From contig NZ_QFWX01000009.1 of NCBI RefSeq assembly GCF_003344045.1, positions 2,452-66,451 of the forward strand: a DNA stretch of 64,000 nt, written 5' to 3'. Position numbers and translations under genes: made by a program. Source of the DNA: Marinobacter vulgaris (GTDB lineage Bacteria; Pseudomonadota; Gammaproteobacteria; Pseudomonadales; Oleiphilaceae). The notes under the pieces are model-generated. The model was not told the DNA's origin, did no database searches, and saw only the letters and a program-made list of their open reading frames with translations. This document shows, in pieces, positions 34,929 through 45,711 of this stretch (position 1 is the stretch's first letter; every line of letters begins with the position of its first letter).

Positions 34929-37223
34929 TCAGGCCAGTTTGCGTGGACGCTCGGCGCGCCAGACTTTTACTTTCACTGTCTGTCCGTTAAGTACGGAAGT
35001 ACCTACCAGTGGATCTGTTTGCTGGTCGCTGATGACATCATTAATGCTGGCCCCGGCGTGAGCAACGGCGACAGACTGGCGGATACCGTCACGATCGTGG
35101 CCCCAGCCATGGGGCACAGAGACCACACCTGGCATCATGTCATCGGTGATTTCCACCGGCAGTACAATCTTTCCGACAGTAGAGGCGACTTCGGCGGAAT
35201 CACCTGCCTGGAGCCCACAGCGGGAGGCATCCTGAGGGTGCATCATCAGGGTACAGCGCTCCTTGCCTTTAACCAACCGCTGGCTGTTATGCATCCAGGA
35301 ATTATTGCTGCGAACGTGCCGGCGTCCGATCAGCAAAAGACCGTCTGCCGGAGGTGCGGACAGCAGAGCGTGCAGACGCTCCACATCTTCAAGGTAACGA
35401 CGCGGGGCAAGGTTTACCTTGCCGTCACGGGTAAACAGCCGGCCGGGCATGCAGGGGCGAAGCGGCCCCAGATCCACCCCGTTGGGCAACTGTTTGAGGC
35501 TGCTAACAGAGAGCCCCTTGGGCAGATCCTGCCAGTGCCGGTTCAGCGGACTGAGTTTGGCAAGGCCGCGAAGCGGATGCCGCTCGGGGAGAATGTCCAT
35601 GACCAGATCAATGGCCGGCTGAACCAGTCCGCGAATCCTGCCAATGTCGGCACCATAGGGCCCGGCACGCAGCATCATGTCGAGAATCGGGTCAGGCCCG
35701 ATCTGCTTGAAGGCGCGCCAGCCCATCTCCGCCCGCGCCGGAAGCCGCCCGCCTTTGCGTTTTTTCTCCAGGCGATGGGCCAGCTCCAGCAGAATCTGCC
35801 AGTCGTGGCGGCTGTCCTTGCCGGCGTCGAACAGGGCCGGGCTGTACTTGGCGGTGTTGCGGACGGCGAACATGCTGAAAATCAGGTCGTAGTGGCTGCG
35901 CTCCAGGCCCGCCGTTGGCGGCAGGATCACATCCGCGTGGCGTGTGGTTTCATTGAGGTAGTAATCCACTGACACCATGAAATCCAGCCCGCCAAAGGCT
36001 TCGTCGAGGCGGCCGCCATTGGGGCTGGACAACACAGGGTTACCGGCCACAGTGACAAATGCACGGATCTGGCCCTCGCCCGGGGTCAATATTTCGTCAG
36101 CAATGGTGCTTGAGGGGTATTCGCCACCGAACTCGGGCAACTTCTTGACCCGGCTGAAACGTTTGGCAAAGTGTCCGCGCTGGCCCGCCATGCCGCCGAG
36201 GGCGATGAGATCGATCGCCGGCTGGGTGAACATCACGCCACCGGTGCTGTCGAGTTTCCCCGTCAGGATATTCAGCACATAGGCAAGCCAGGTGGCGACG
36301 CCACCAAAGGCCTGGGTGCTGGTGCCCATGCGAGTGTAAAGCGCGGCGCGTTGAGTGCTGGCAAGCTGGCGGGCCAGGTTGCGGATGTTCGCGGCCGGCA
36401 TGCCGGTCTGCTCACTGACGGCTTCCGCGGTGAAGCCCAGGGAAGCCAGCCGCACCAGGTCAACGTCCTTTGTCCATGGCTGCGCATGGCCAAGGTTGAC
36501 CAGGTTTTCTTCAAACAGGGTGCGCACCATCGCCATCAATAGCAGGGCGTCTGTACCAGGGCGGATGAAATGGAATTCGTCAGCCAGCTTGCCGGTTTCA
36601 GTGCGGCGCGGATCCACTACCACCATCCTGCCGCCCCGGCCCCTGAGCGCTTTGAGTCGTCCGCGAAAGTCGGGAACCGTCATCAAGCTGCCATTGGAGG
36701 CCATGGGATTGGCGCCGATACAGATGAAAAGGTCGGTGCGGTCGATATCCGGGATGGGAAACAGGATCTGGTGCCCGAACATTTCCAGGCTGGCCAGCAT
36801 GTGGGGCAGCTGGTCATTGGAGGTGGCGGAAAAGCGGTTCTGGGTACCCAGCGCCCGCAGGAATGGCATGGTCGCCACCAGCGAGCCATGATTGTGGACG
36901 TTGGGGTTGCCCAGATAGGCGCCAATGCTGTTGTGCCCGTGCTCCTTGCGCACGCTGTGGAGGCGGTCGGCAACCAGGTCAAAGGCCTCGTCCCACTCCA
37001 TTTCCTGCCAGCCATCGGCGGTTTTGCGAACCGGTTTGCGCAAGCGTTCAGGATCTTCGTGCAGATCCTGCAGCGCTACGGCCTTGGGGCAGATGTGGCC
37101 ATGGCTTAACGGGTCGTCCTCGTCCCCCTTGATAGAGACGATATGACCGTCCTTGACCTCGATCGCAACGCCACACATGGCTTCACACAGGTGGCAGGTA
37201 CGAAAGTGGGTGCCGTTTTCCAT
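34929..37223 (-). CDS. Standalone molybdopterin oxidoreductase (formate dehydrogenase/DMSO reductase family)
   Basis: 764 residues. A [4Fe-4S] motif is at the N-terminus: Cys10-x2-Cys13-x3-Cys17-x27-Cys45. Mo-bisMGD binding regions follow (FICIGANPMASNG; DPRRTETGKLADEFHFIRPG) and a C-terminal cap domain (about 640-760, MPGVVSVPHGWGHD). There is no Tat signal, so the enzyme is probably cytoplasmic. At the position where formate dehydrogenases have Sec or Cys I read Asp137 (SATSNDQ), suggesting Asp ligation of Mo. No partner subunit or cofactor gene is adjacent; the substrate is unknown. Confidence 0.87.
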   Translation of the reverse strand: MENGTHFRTCHLCEAMCGVAIEVKDGHIVSIKGDEDDPLSHGHICPKAVALQDLHEDPERLRKPVRKTADGWQEMEWDEAFDLVADRLHSVRKEHGHNSIGAYLGNPNVHNHGSLVATMPFLRALGTQNRFSATSNDQLPHMLASLEMFGHQILFPIPDIDRTDLFICIGANPMASNGSLMTVPDFRGRLKALRGRGGRMVVVDPRRTETGKLADEFHFIRPGTDALLLMAMVRTLFEENLVNLGHAQPWTKDVDLVRLASLGFTAEAVSEQTGMPAANIRNLARQLASTQRAALYTRMGTSTQAFGGVATWLAYVLNILTGKLDSTGGVMFTQPAIDLIALGGMAGQRGHFAKRFSRVKKLPEFGGEYPSSTIADEILTPGEGQIRAFVTVAGNPVLSSPNGGRLDEAFGGLDFMVSVDYYLNETTRHADVILPPTAGLERSHYDLIFSMFAVRNTAKYSPALFDAGKDSRHDWQILLELAHRLEKKRKGGRLPARAEMGWRAFKQIGPDPILDMMLRAGPYGADIGRIRGLVQPAIDLVMDILPERHPLRGLAKLSPLNRHWQDLPKGLSVSSLKQLPNGVDLGPLRPCMPGRLFTRDGKVNLAPRRYLEDVERLHALLSAPPADGLLLIGRRHVRSNNSWMHNSQRLVKGKERCTLMMHPQDASRCGLQAGDSAEVASTVGKIVLPVEITDDMMPGVVSVPHGWGHDRDGIRQSVAVAHAGASINDVISDQQTDPLVGTSVLNGQTVKVKVWRAERPRKLA

Positions 37224-37360
37224 GGGTTCTCTCCAAACAGGTTTTTATTGTCTTACTCCGAGTATGGCCAAGCGGGGACTTCAGAGTTGGTTTCAACAGG
37301 CAACCAGATTAGCAGGAAATGAATAAGAGGGGAAAACGACTTGGCGGCGGAGTCGAATGT

Positions 37361-37387
37361 AAAAAAGGCTCCCTGGCAGGGGAGCCT
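37361..37387 (-). terminator. Rho-independent terminator of the TIGR02647-type gene
   Basis: On the minus strand an 8-bp AGGCTCCC/GGGAGCCT stem is followed by a run of T (complement of the A run at 37361-37366), about 40 bp after the stop codon. Confidence 0.85.
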
Positions 37388-37425
37388 TCAGGATTAGAGT
37401 GTGAGAATAAATCCCGCTGGCAATA

Positions 37426-37665
37426 TCAGGCGCTGGTCAGAACGGATAACACTCTTTGTGAATGCTCCAGTGTCTCGCTGCCCAGGCTTGTCAGGTAACC
37501 CCCGTCTTTCTGCGTAATCAGCCCCTTGCGATGAAGGCGCTCAGCCGCGGCCACCATCTCCGGCGCTGCCGAATGCTGGTGAACCTTGATGCCTTCCTGT
37601 GCGGAAGACAGATCGAACATGGCAAGCAGATTGAGTTCATCAATGTGGTCGGACGAGAAGGGCAT
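37426..37665 (-). CDS. Small TIGR02647-family protein
   Basis: 79 residues. The start PFSSDHIDELNLLAMFDL and the end YLTSLGSETLEHSQRVL match my memory of a small conserved family found in Pseudomonas and relatives (TIGR02647). The middle (AAERLHRKGLITQKDGG) looks like a winged-helix piece, so a DNA-binding role is possible but unproven. It has its own terminator and is divergent from the tRNA-binding protein gene. Confidence 0.75.
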   Translation of the reverse strand: MPFSSDHIDELNLLAMFDLSSAQEGIKVHQHSAAPEMVAAAERLHRKGLITQKDGGYLTSLGSETLEHSQRVLSVLTSA

Positions 37666-37760
37666 AATGCGTTCCTTGTGTTACTTTTAATGGACTTACA
37701 CTAGTTGTATACGAAGCTGACGCTTTCAGCAAAGAGATTTCGGGATAAGGGAAACAATGC

Positions 37761-38093
37761 ATGATCAGTTGGGAAGACTTTGAGAAAGTAGAGCTGCGAA
37801 TTGGCACCATCATTGAAGTGAGCGAGTTCCCGGAAGCCCGCAAACCTGCCTACAAGCTGAGAATTGATTTTGGCCCGGAGGTCGGCACCCGCAAATCCAG
37901 CGCACAGATCACGGACCTGTATGATCCGGAGAAGCTCTTGGGTAGACAGGTGCTTGCTGTAACCAATTTCCCGCCGAAACAGATAGGTTCGTTTATGTCA
38001 GAGTGTCTGGTAACAGGTATAACAACAGATGGAGGCGCGATAACGCTGATGGGCACTGATCATGAGGTCAGTAATGGGCAGAGGCTCATTTAA
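37761..38093 (+). CDS. csaA: CsaA-like tRNA-binding domain protein
   Basis: 110 residues consisting of one OB-fold tRNA-binding domain (as in the MetRS C-terminus and CsaA). Visible: FEKVELRIGTIIEVSEFPEA (residues 7-26), the KSSAQITDLYDPEKLLGRQV region and the C-terminal GTDHEVSNGQRL. CsaA proteins bind tRNA and have been reported as chaperones. Standalone gene; the symbol is by family resemblance. Confidence 0.85.
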   Translation: MISWEDFEKVELRIGTIIEVSEFPEARKPAYKLRIDFGPEVGTRKSSAQITDLYDPEKLLGRQVLAVTNFPPKQIGSFMSECLVTGITTDGGAITLMGTDHEVSNGQRLI

Positions 38094-38250
38094 GAGTTTA
38101 AAATTGATTCAGGTGTGTAAAGCCTAGGCTTATACTTTTGTGGTTTACAGAATCATCAACGCACTTGCTGCCAACATGGTAGTATTTTCGGCTGGTCAAC
38201 TGAGGGGACCGGTCGCTTGATCTCTAGGTTAAAGATCTGTTTTTGAAAAC

Positions 38251-38276
38251 AAAAAATGCCCCGCATGTGCGGGGCC
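38251..38276 (-). terminator. Rho-independent terminator of the PEP-CTERM gene
   Basis: GCCCCGCA/TGCGGGGC, a perfect 8-bp stem with a 2-nt loop. On the minus strand it is followed by six T. Confidence 0.88.
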
Positions 38277-38299
38277 TAATTAAATATTTTGGGCAAAAA

Positions 38300-38917
38300 T
38301 TATGAGTTCTCTAGACGGCGCTTCAGCCCCAAGCCGACAAGACCAAGCCCTAATAAAGCGAGGGTTCCCGGCTCCGGAACAGAGACGCTCTCAGTTCTGA
38401 AAATATTATAGTGTGATACATCTTTGGCTTCGTCCCCTACGCCCTCAAAAGGCGGGTTGGTAAACGGGCTGGTCCAGTCACCAGAGCTGAAATTTTCATT
38501 GAACAAAAAACTGATCAAATTTGTATCAGCGCCATCCTTAAAGGTGATCATGTAGTCGTAAGCGCTAAAGTCAGCGTCTGAAATAATCCAGTTTCCTGTT
38601 TGACCGGCGCCTTCATCCAGCTCCTGCTGTTCTGTAAATATCGACGTCCAGTTAGTAATGCCAAAAAATGCAGCTTCATTGACGTTAGTCTCGTTAGCCA
38701 CATTATTTTGATCGGCAGGGGTAATGTACTGGCATTGACTTACAGCAGTATCGGTTGTTGAGGGACCAGTCACTCTCGATGTTTCATCCGCCGTTAGGCT
38801 GGCTGGACATGTCATTAGGGCAGCATTGGCGCTCAGGCTCCACAGGCCGGCGATTCCAATTGCTAACAGTGCGCCTCCGCCTTTCCTGAATTTTCTCACA
38901 TCAACATTTATCATCAT
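38300..38917 (-). CDS. PEP-CTERM sorting-domain exported protein
   Basis: 205 residues. N-terminal signal peptide (basic RKFRKGG, then LLAIGIAGLWSLSANA, cut near residue 32). The C-terminus is a textbook PEP-CTERM tail: VPEPGTLALLGLGLVGLGL followed by KRRLENS. Such proteins are processed by an exosortase and exported to the surface or matrix, but no exosortase gene is in this window. The middle part (about 35-175) matches nothing I recognise; Cys37 and Cys62 could form a disulfide. AT-richer than its neighbours. The second Met (38914) is an alternative start. Confidence 0.85.
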   Translation of the reverse strand: MMINVDVRKFRKGGGALLAIGIAGLWSLSANAALMTCPASLTADETSRVTGPSTTDTAVSQCQYITPADQNNVANETNVNEAAFFGITNWTSIFTEQQELDEGAGQTGNWIISDADFSAYDYMITFKDGADTNLISFLFNENFSSGDWTSPFTNPPFEGVGDEAKDVSHYNIFRTESVSVPEPGTLALLGLGLVGLGLKRRLENS

Positions 38918-39343
38918 CTCAATTCCTTTTATCTGGAGAAACGTTGTTGAACTTAAGATCCCCCAATTGAATGCCTGCCTAGTACAAATTTAAAAGCGGC
39001 CTTGCTTGGAGATGGGTCTATTTGTTGATTGCATTTACTATGCCAAGCTGTAGCTCAGCCAAAGTCTCTTCTAATGTATGCTGACACCAAAACCCTTTTC
39101 CCAATTAAAAACAGTTATCTATTTCCCTGGTTAGTGAGATGAAGTGTTAAAAGCTTGCTGTACTTCTGACCGAAGAACACAGCTGATTTTTCAAGATGTA
39201 AAAAAAATCGACATCTGGACCAAAAGGATCGCCCGATGGTTTAGAAATGCCAGCGCAAAAGTGGGTCCGTGCAGGTGAGAGTGATTGCGGACATCGCGGA
39301 AGTTGAAAATGATAGTGCTAGATATTGAGGCGAATAAAATAAA
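38918..39343. other. 426-bp AT-rich gene-free stretch
   Basis: It lies upstream of the PEP-CTERM gene and downstream of the tRNA. No coding frame of note. A short inverted repeat AGATGT/ACATCT flanks an A-rich loop near 39196-39217. It presumably carries the PEP-CTERM promoter, but I could not fix one. Confidence 0.5.
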
Positions 39344-39420
39344 TGGTGGGCCCACCTGGACTCGAACCAGGGACCAAAGGATTATGAGTCCTCTGCTCTA
39401 ACCAACTGAGCTATAGGCCC
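39344..39420 (-). tRNA. tRNA with CAU anticodon, probably tRNA-Ile2
   Basis: 77 nt with encoded CCA. The acceptor stem pairs GGGCCTA with TGGGCCC (one G-T), the D arm reads AGCTCAGTTGGTTAGAGC, the anticodon loop CTCATAA gives CAU, and the T arm contains GGTTCGAGTCC. The sequence resembles E. coli ileX-type tRNA-Ile2 (lysidine at C34) more than elongator Met tRNA, especially around the anticodon stem and variable loop. Automated tools would often label it Met. It lies just downstream of rpoD. Confidence 0.9.
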
Positions 39421-39485
39421 TTTTGTCAGCGGATGCTGCTTAAAGGTTTGCTTTTGGGGTGTTGCTTCCGGACGGGAGCAACAAA

Positions 39486-39521
39486 GCGGGCGCCATTATA
39501 CCGGTGAGGGGTGGCGCCCGC
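39486..39521 (-). terminator. Hairpin after rpoD containing a tRNA -10 box
   Basis: GCGGGCGCC (39486-39494) and GGCGCCCGC (39513-39521) form a perfect 9-bp stem with an 18-nt loop, 14 bp after the rpoD stop. On the minus strand TTTGTTG follows. The loop carries the -10 box listed separately. Confidence 0.65.
39495..39500 (-). promoter_or_regulatory. Candidate -10 box for the tRNA gene
   Basis: TATAAT on the minus strand is followed directly by a GC-rich discriminator (GGCGCC), as in stringently controlled stable-RNA promoters, about 75 bp before the mature tRNA 5' end. The -35 is poor. Confidence 0.45.
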
Positions 39522-39534
39522 TACTGTTGTGGTG

Positions 39535-41382
<1,848 letters not shown>

Positions 41383-41428
41383 AGACACCCTGTGGACTCG
41401 CTGGTAAAAGTAAAAAAGTTAAACAGCC

Positions 41429-41434
41429 ATTATA
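41429..41434 (-). promoter_or_regulatory. Candidate -10 box for rpoD
   Basis: TATAAT on the minus strand, inside a small ACAGC/GCTGT inverted repeat, about 47 bp before the rpoD start in the 174-bp dnaG-rpoD gap. The -35 is weak. Confidence 0.4.
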
Positions 41435-41563
41435 GCTGTCGCGCTATTGGTCTGCCACCGGATGGTTAGATGGTGATCAACACTGCAAGTTTCAAGTGCA
41501 ATGCCCTTTCCGGCTTCAGTTTCTGCGTATTCTCGCCCGCCGGCCCTGTGCTTTTGCAGCGGC

Positions 41564-43297
41564 TCAGTCGTCGCTCTGGCCGCTCAGCGCTTTCAGTTCC
41601 TGCCGCTCTTCGGCGGTAAGATCCGCAAGGCTGCGTTTCTCTGACAGCAGGGACGCCAGTCGCTGCTTGCGCGCCACCTCCTGGTTCGGGTTCAGCATCT
41701 CGCGGGCGCCTGCCAGGGTCTGCTCCCTTGCCGGTACATGTTCAATGCCGTCGAACAGGCCGAAAAACTGTTCCCGGGCCCGTCTATCCGTTGCCAGCTG
41801 GTGGGTCAGGGAGCGCCGGTCTTTAATGCCGGTTTCCAGAATCCAGCCGGCGAACTGCCCCGCCTGCCGGTACTGGCGGCTGCTCCTGCAAAGCTCGGCG
41901 ATTTCGCTGGCCATATCGGGCGCTTCCAGAAGTGCCAGGCACAGCTGGCTATCCTTGCTGAGCTTTACGTCAATCCGCTGTTCCTGTACGCGGCGTTCGC
42001 CATATCCGCCCTTGCTGTGCTGCTGGCGCCGGTTTTGCCAGTCACCCCGGCCGGTGCCACACAGTCGCAGCATTTCGTGCCACATGGCGTCCCTGAGGGT
42101 GCTTCTGGGCATTTTCTTGAGCAACGGCTCTACCCGCGCCTTCAGTTCGCCCCGGTCTTCCGGCAGGGTCAGGTCCAGCCCTTCGCTCTGCCGGTTGAAC
42201 AGGTAGCGGGACAGGGGCGTGGCGCCGTCAATGCGCTTCTGGAATGCGTCCGCGCCTTCCTTGCGCACCAGCGTGTCCGGGTCTTCGCCGTCCGGCATCA
42301 TCAGGAATTGCAGATGCAGTCCGTCGGTCAGCAGTTCCAGGGCGTTTTCCATGGCCTTGTCGGCTGCCCTGTAGCCTGCCTGGTCGCCGTCGAAACAGAA
42401 CACCAGGTGCCGCACCTGCTTCAGCAGGGCCGATAGGCTGTCCTGGTTGGTGGCGGTGCCCAGTGTCGCCACAGCAAAGTGGATGCCGTTCTGTGCCAGG
42501 GCAATGACATCCATATATCCTTCTACCACCAGCAGCCTGTCCAGCTGGCGGATCGACTGCTTGGCTTCGTAAAGGCCGTAAATCTCGCGACTTTTATGGA
42601 AGACATCAGACTCAGGGGAGTTGATGTACTTGGCCTTGTCGTCTCCCAGGGTGCGCCCGCCGAAGGCGATGGTCCGGCCGCGACTGTTGCGGATGGGAAA
42701 CATCACCCGGTTACGGAACAGGTCCCTTGGCCGCCCGTAGCGGTCGGAGACGGTGCCAGTTTCAATCAGCGGACCCTGCAGGTCCTTGCTGGCGCTGTCG
42801 TAAAGCGCGGTGCCGGTGCCGGGCGCGTAGCCCAGCATGTACTGTTCAATAATGCTGTCGTCGAGGCCCCTTTGTTTCAGGTAGTCCCGGGCAAGTTCGC
42901 CCTGCTGGCTGTTTAGGGCCGACTGGTAGAAGCGGCTGGCATAATCCAGGGCATCGGTCAGTGTTCGCGCCTGTTGCATTTCCTGGCGCGCGCTCTGGTC
43001 GTAGGGCACTTCCATGCCCGCACGCCGGGCCAGCTCTTCCACCGCGTCGGTAAAGCCGAGGCCGTCAAACTCGCGGACAAAACTGATGGCGTCGCCATGG
43101 GCGCCACAGCCGAAGCAGTGGTAAAAGCCCTTGTCCGGCCGAACGTTGAAAGACGGCGTTTTCTCATCATGGAAGGGGCAGCGGGCCTTGTAGTTGCCGC
43201 CGGCCTTTTTAAGGGTGATACGTGATCCGATCAGCTCGGCCAGATCAATCCGGTCGAGCAGGTCTTCAACGAAACGTTGCGGAATCAGTCCACTCAT
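41564..43297 (-). CDS. dnaG: DNA primase DnaG
   Basis: 577 residues from ATG 43297, with GGAGA upstream. It makes RNA primers for replication. The CHC2 zinc domain (CPFHDEKTPSF ... YHCFGCGAHGD) is at about 40-66. The TOPRIM domain follows, with LLVVEGYMDVIALAQNG and FCFDGDQAGYRAA (DxD). The C-terminal ~150 residues are the less conserved DnaB-binding domain. The frame extends upstream into the rpsU-dnaG terminator, which is not coding. Confidence 0.97.
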   Translation of the reverse strand: MSGLIPQRFVEDLLDRIDLAELIGSRITLKKAGGNYKARCPFHDEKTPSFNVRPDKGFYHCFGCGAHGDAISFVREFDGLGFTDAVEELARRAGMEVPYDQSARQEMQQARTLTDALDYASRFYQSALNSQQGELARDYLKQRGLDDSIIEQYMLGYAPGTGTALYDSASKDLQGPLIETGTVSDRYGRPRDLFRNRVMFPIRNSRGRTIAFGGRTLGDDKAKYINSPESDVFHKSREIYGLYEAKQSIRQLDRLLVVEGYMDVIALAQNGIHFAVATLGTATNQDSLSALLKQVRHLVFCFDGDQAGYRAADKAMENALELLTDGLHLQFLMMPDGEDPDTLVRKEGADAFQKRIDGATPLSRYLFNRQSEGLDLTLPEDRGELKARVEPLLKKMPRSTLRDAMWHEMLRLCGTGRGDWQNRRQQHSKGGYGERRVQEQRIDVKLSKDSQLCLALLEAPDMASEIAELCRSSRQYRQAGQFAGWILETGIKDRRSLTHQLATDRRAREQFFGLFDGIEHVPAREQTLAGAREMLNPNQEVARKQRLASLLSEKRSLADLTAEERQELKALSGQSDD

Positions 43298-43343
43298 GAT
43301 GTCTCCGGTCGCGCGGACGTTGCCGGGCGTGGAAGTACAGCCA

Positions 43344-43378
43344 AAAATGCCGCCGAAGCCAGGCCTCGGCGGCATTTT
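43344..43378 (-). terminator. Hairpin between rpsU and dnaG
   Basis: AAAATGCCGCCGA and TCGGCGGCATTTT form a 13-bp stem with T runs on both strands. E. coli also has an internal terminator here, which keeps S21 expression above primase expression. Confidence 0.9.
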
Positions 43379-43450
43379 GGTATCGCTCTGTGCAACCTGC
43401 GGCTATACAGGCGATTCTAGGCTTGCAGTCAAGCGGCGTCCGGGTAAAGC

Positions 43451-43666
43451 TTAGTACAGACGCTCGAACTTGCGCTGTTCCCGCTGAAGCTTCTTGAGAT
43501 GACGCTTGACGGCTGCAGCTGCCTTGCGCTTGCGCACGGCTGTCGGCTTCTCGTAGTGCTCACGGCGACGTACTTCCGACAGCACGCCTGCTTTTTCGCA
43601 GGAACGCTTGAAGCGACGAAGGGCTACGTCAAACGGTTCATTCTCTTTCACTTTAACAGCTGGCAT
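43451..43666 (-). CDS. rpsU: 30S ribosomal protein S21
   Basis: 71 residues from ATG 43666: [20 protein letters not shown], then the very basic C-terminal half ending [13 protein letters not shown]. The longer reading to 43774 is a 5' extension without homology. S21 helps initiation on the 30S subunit. First gene of the rpsU-dnaG-rpoD locus, divergent from tsaD as in E. coli and Pseudomonas. Confidence 0.98.
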   Translation of the reverse strand: MPAVKVKENEPFDVALRRFKRSCEKAGVLSEVRRREHYEKPTAVRKRKAAAAVKRHLKKLQREQRKFERLY

Positions 43667-43786
43667 TCGAAAATCACCTACCTGATTGATTCGGTTTCTG
43701 TTTTGTCTGATCGACCGGTCAGTCAGATCGACTCGATACCTGGCCAGATTGGCTAAAACTCGACCAGTGCTCATTTAAGGCCGGCA

Positions 43787-43816
43787 ATGATAGCGCTTGC
43801 TCATGGCCAAGGTCAA
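43787..43816 (-). promoter_or_regulatory. Candidate sigma-70 promoter for rpsU
   Basis: On the minus strand TTGACC (complement of 43811-43816), an 18-bp spacer and TATCAT (complement of 43787-43792), about 120 bp upstream of rpsU. Confidence 0.6.
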
Positions 43817-43905
43817 TGTTTGTTCGATGAAACTGACGGAGGGTTTCGGGTTTCTGCTAAAATGCTGCGCTGACGTCCACCTGCCCGGAGCTATGGCCCT
43901 TAGTT

Positions 43906-44961
43906 ATGCTGATTCTCGGTATTGAAACCTCCTGCGATGAAACCGGTGTTGCCCTGTATGACAGCGAGCAGGGGCTGTTGGCACACGCCCTGTTCAGCCA
44001 GATTGATATGCATGCGGATTATGGCGGCGTGGTGCCAGAACTGGCCTCCCGCGATCACGTGCGTAAACTGCTGCCGTTGTGCGACCAGGTACTGGCGGAT
44101 GCCGGCAGGATCCGCGGCGATATTGAAGGCATTACCTACACGGCCGGGCCGGGCCTGGTAGGTGCGCTGATGGTGGGCGGCTCGGTGGCTCATGCCCTGG
44201 GTTTTGCGCTGGGTGTGCCGGTTCTTGGCGTCCACCACATGGAGGGTCATCTGCTGGCTCCGATGCTTGAGGACAATCCGCCGGCCTTTCCCTTTGTTGC
44301 CTTGCTGGTGTCGGGCGGCCATACCCAGCTGGTGCTGGTCAACGGCATTGGTGAGTATGAAATGCTGGGGGAATCGGTAGACGACGCGGCGGGTGAGGCT
44401 TTCGACAAAACCGCGAAGATGCTCGGGCTGGATTATCCCGGTGGGCCACGGGTGGCTGCGCTTGCAGAGAATGGCACGGAAGGGCGCTATCGCTTCCCGC
44501 GTCCAATGACCGACCGGCCGGGGCTGGATTTCAGCTTCAGCGGGCTGAAAACCTTTACCCTCAATACCGTGTCAGCAGCGGAAAAGGCCGGCGGCCTCGA
44601 TGACCAGACCCGTGCCGACATAGCCCTGGCGTTTGAGGCAGCGGTGGTCGATACCCTGACCATCAAGTGTCGCCGGGCCCTGGAGCAGACCTGCAGCAAG
44701 CGCCTGGTGATTGCTGGCGGAGTGAGCGCCAACAAGCGGTTGCGGGCAGGGATGGAGAAAATGGCCGACAAACTTGGTGCCGGTGTGTTTTATGCCCGTC
44801 CTGAATTCTGTACCGATAACGGCGCCATGATTGCTTACGCGGGTTGTCAGCGAATGAAAGCGGGGCAGCGGGATGGTGACCGGATTGTGGCGGTGCCCCG
44901 ATGGCCCATGAATTCCTTGCCACCAATCGGCGAGCCCCGCGGGAATGGACTTGTGGACTAG
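43906..44961 (+). CDS. tsaD: TsaD, tRNA N6-threonylcarbamoyladenosine synthase subunit
   Basis: 351 residues. With TsaB and TsaE it transfers threonylcarbamoyl to A37 of ANN-decoding tRNAs. Start [17 protein letters not shown]; the metal site is [10 protein letters not shown] (two His); ATP-binding segments include [13 protein letters not shown] and [10 protein letters not shown], and the C-terminus has [13 protein letters not shown]. It is divergent from rpsU and converges with plsY with a 4-nt overlap of coding ends. Confidence 0.97.
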   Translation: MLILGIETSCDETGVALYDSEQGLLAHALFSQIDMHADYGGVVPELASRDHVRKLLPLCDQVLADAGRIRGDIEGITYTAGPGLVGALMVGGSVAHALGFALGVPVLGVHHMEGHLLAPMLEDNPPAFPFVALLVSGGHTQLVLVNGIGEYEMLGESVDDAAGEAFDKTAKMLGLDYPGGPRVAALAENGTEGRYRFPRPMTDRPGLDFSFSGLKTFTLNTVSAAEKAGGLDDQTRADIALAFEAAVVDTLTIKCRRALEQTCSKRLVIAGGVSANKRLRAGMEKMADKLGAGVFYARPEFCTDNGAMIAYAGCQRMKAGQRDGDRIVAVPRWPMNSLPPIGEPRGNGLVD

Positions 44962-45551
44962 AAACCCGGTTCGCGGCCCTGGGCCATGCGGATCAGGTTG
45001 TTGCGGTGGCGCACCACAATCAGCAGGGCCAGTAGACCGAACAGCGGCAGGGTTTTCGGCTCGATCAGGGCGCTGATGATGGGGCCGCTGATAATGGCAA
45101 TAATCGAGGCCAGTGCCGAAATCTTCCAGCGCCACATCACCACTGCCCAGATCGCCGCCAGCATCAGAGTGGTCACCGGAGCCAGTGCCAGCCCTGCGCC
45201 GAGGGCGGTGGCCACGCCTTTGCCCCCCTTGAAGCGATAGAACAGTGGAATCATGTGGCCTGTTACTGCGCAAAGGGCCACCATGGCCTGGGACAGAATG
45301 GTCAGGTCAGCCTGGTGGGCCAGCCATACCGGCAGCCAGCCTTTGGCCGCATCCAGAAGCAATGTCAGTGCTGCCGGTGGCCAGCCCCCGGTGCGGTAGA
45401 CATTGGTGGCGCCAGGATTGCCGGAACCCTGGGCGCGTGGATCTGGCAACTGCCAGGCCCGGCAGACCGGCAGGGCAAACAGCACCGACCCCGCCAGATA
45501 GGCCAGGGCGCAGAGTAATACTGTCAATACCGGGTCACTCAGGTAAGTCAT
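44958..45551 (-). CDS. plsY: Glycerol-3-phosphate acyltransferase PlsY
   Basis: 197 residues, integral membrane protein with about five hydrophobic segments. It transfers an acyl group from acyl-phosphate to glycerol-3-phosphate, the first step of phospholipid synthesis. Motif 1 [14 protein letters not shown] (about 42-55), motif 2 [13 protein letters not shown] (about 107-119) and the C-terminal [11 protein letters not shown] are present. Its 3' end overlaps tsaD on the opposite strand. Confidence 0.96.
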   Translation of the reverse strand: MTYLSDPVLTVLLCALAYLAGSVLFALPVCRAWQLPDPRAQGSGNPGATNVYRTGGWPPAALTLLLDAAKGWLPVWLAHQADLTILSQAMVALCAVTGHMIPLFYRFKGGKGVATALGAGLALAPVTTLMLAAIWAVVMWRWKISALASIIAIISGPIISALIEPKTLPLFGLLALLIVVRHRNNLIRMAQGREPGF

Positions 45552-45711
45552 TGGCGGCGTTCGCTGGCAAAGTAAGAAAGGCGCAAAGACGCATGCTGGT
45601 CATTTATGAGAAAATGCCGGCCCCGCGACGAAGCAGGTCAGAATTCACACAGTATCCGCTGCCTGCCCGTTATTCAATCAGCAAAGAGTGTAAACCCGGG
45701 AGTGCCATCCG

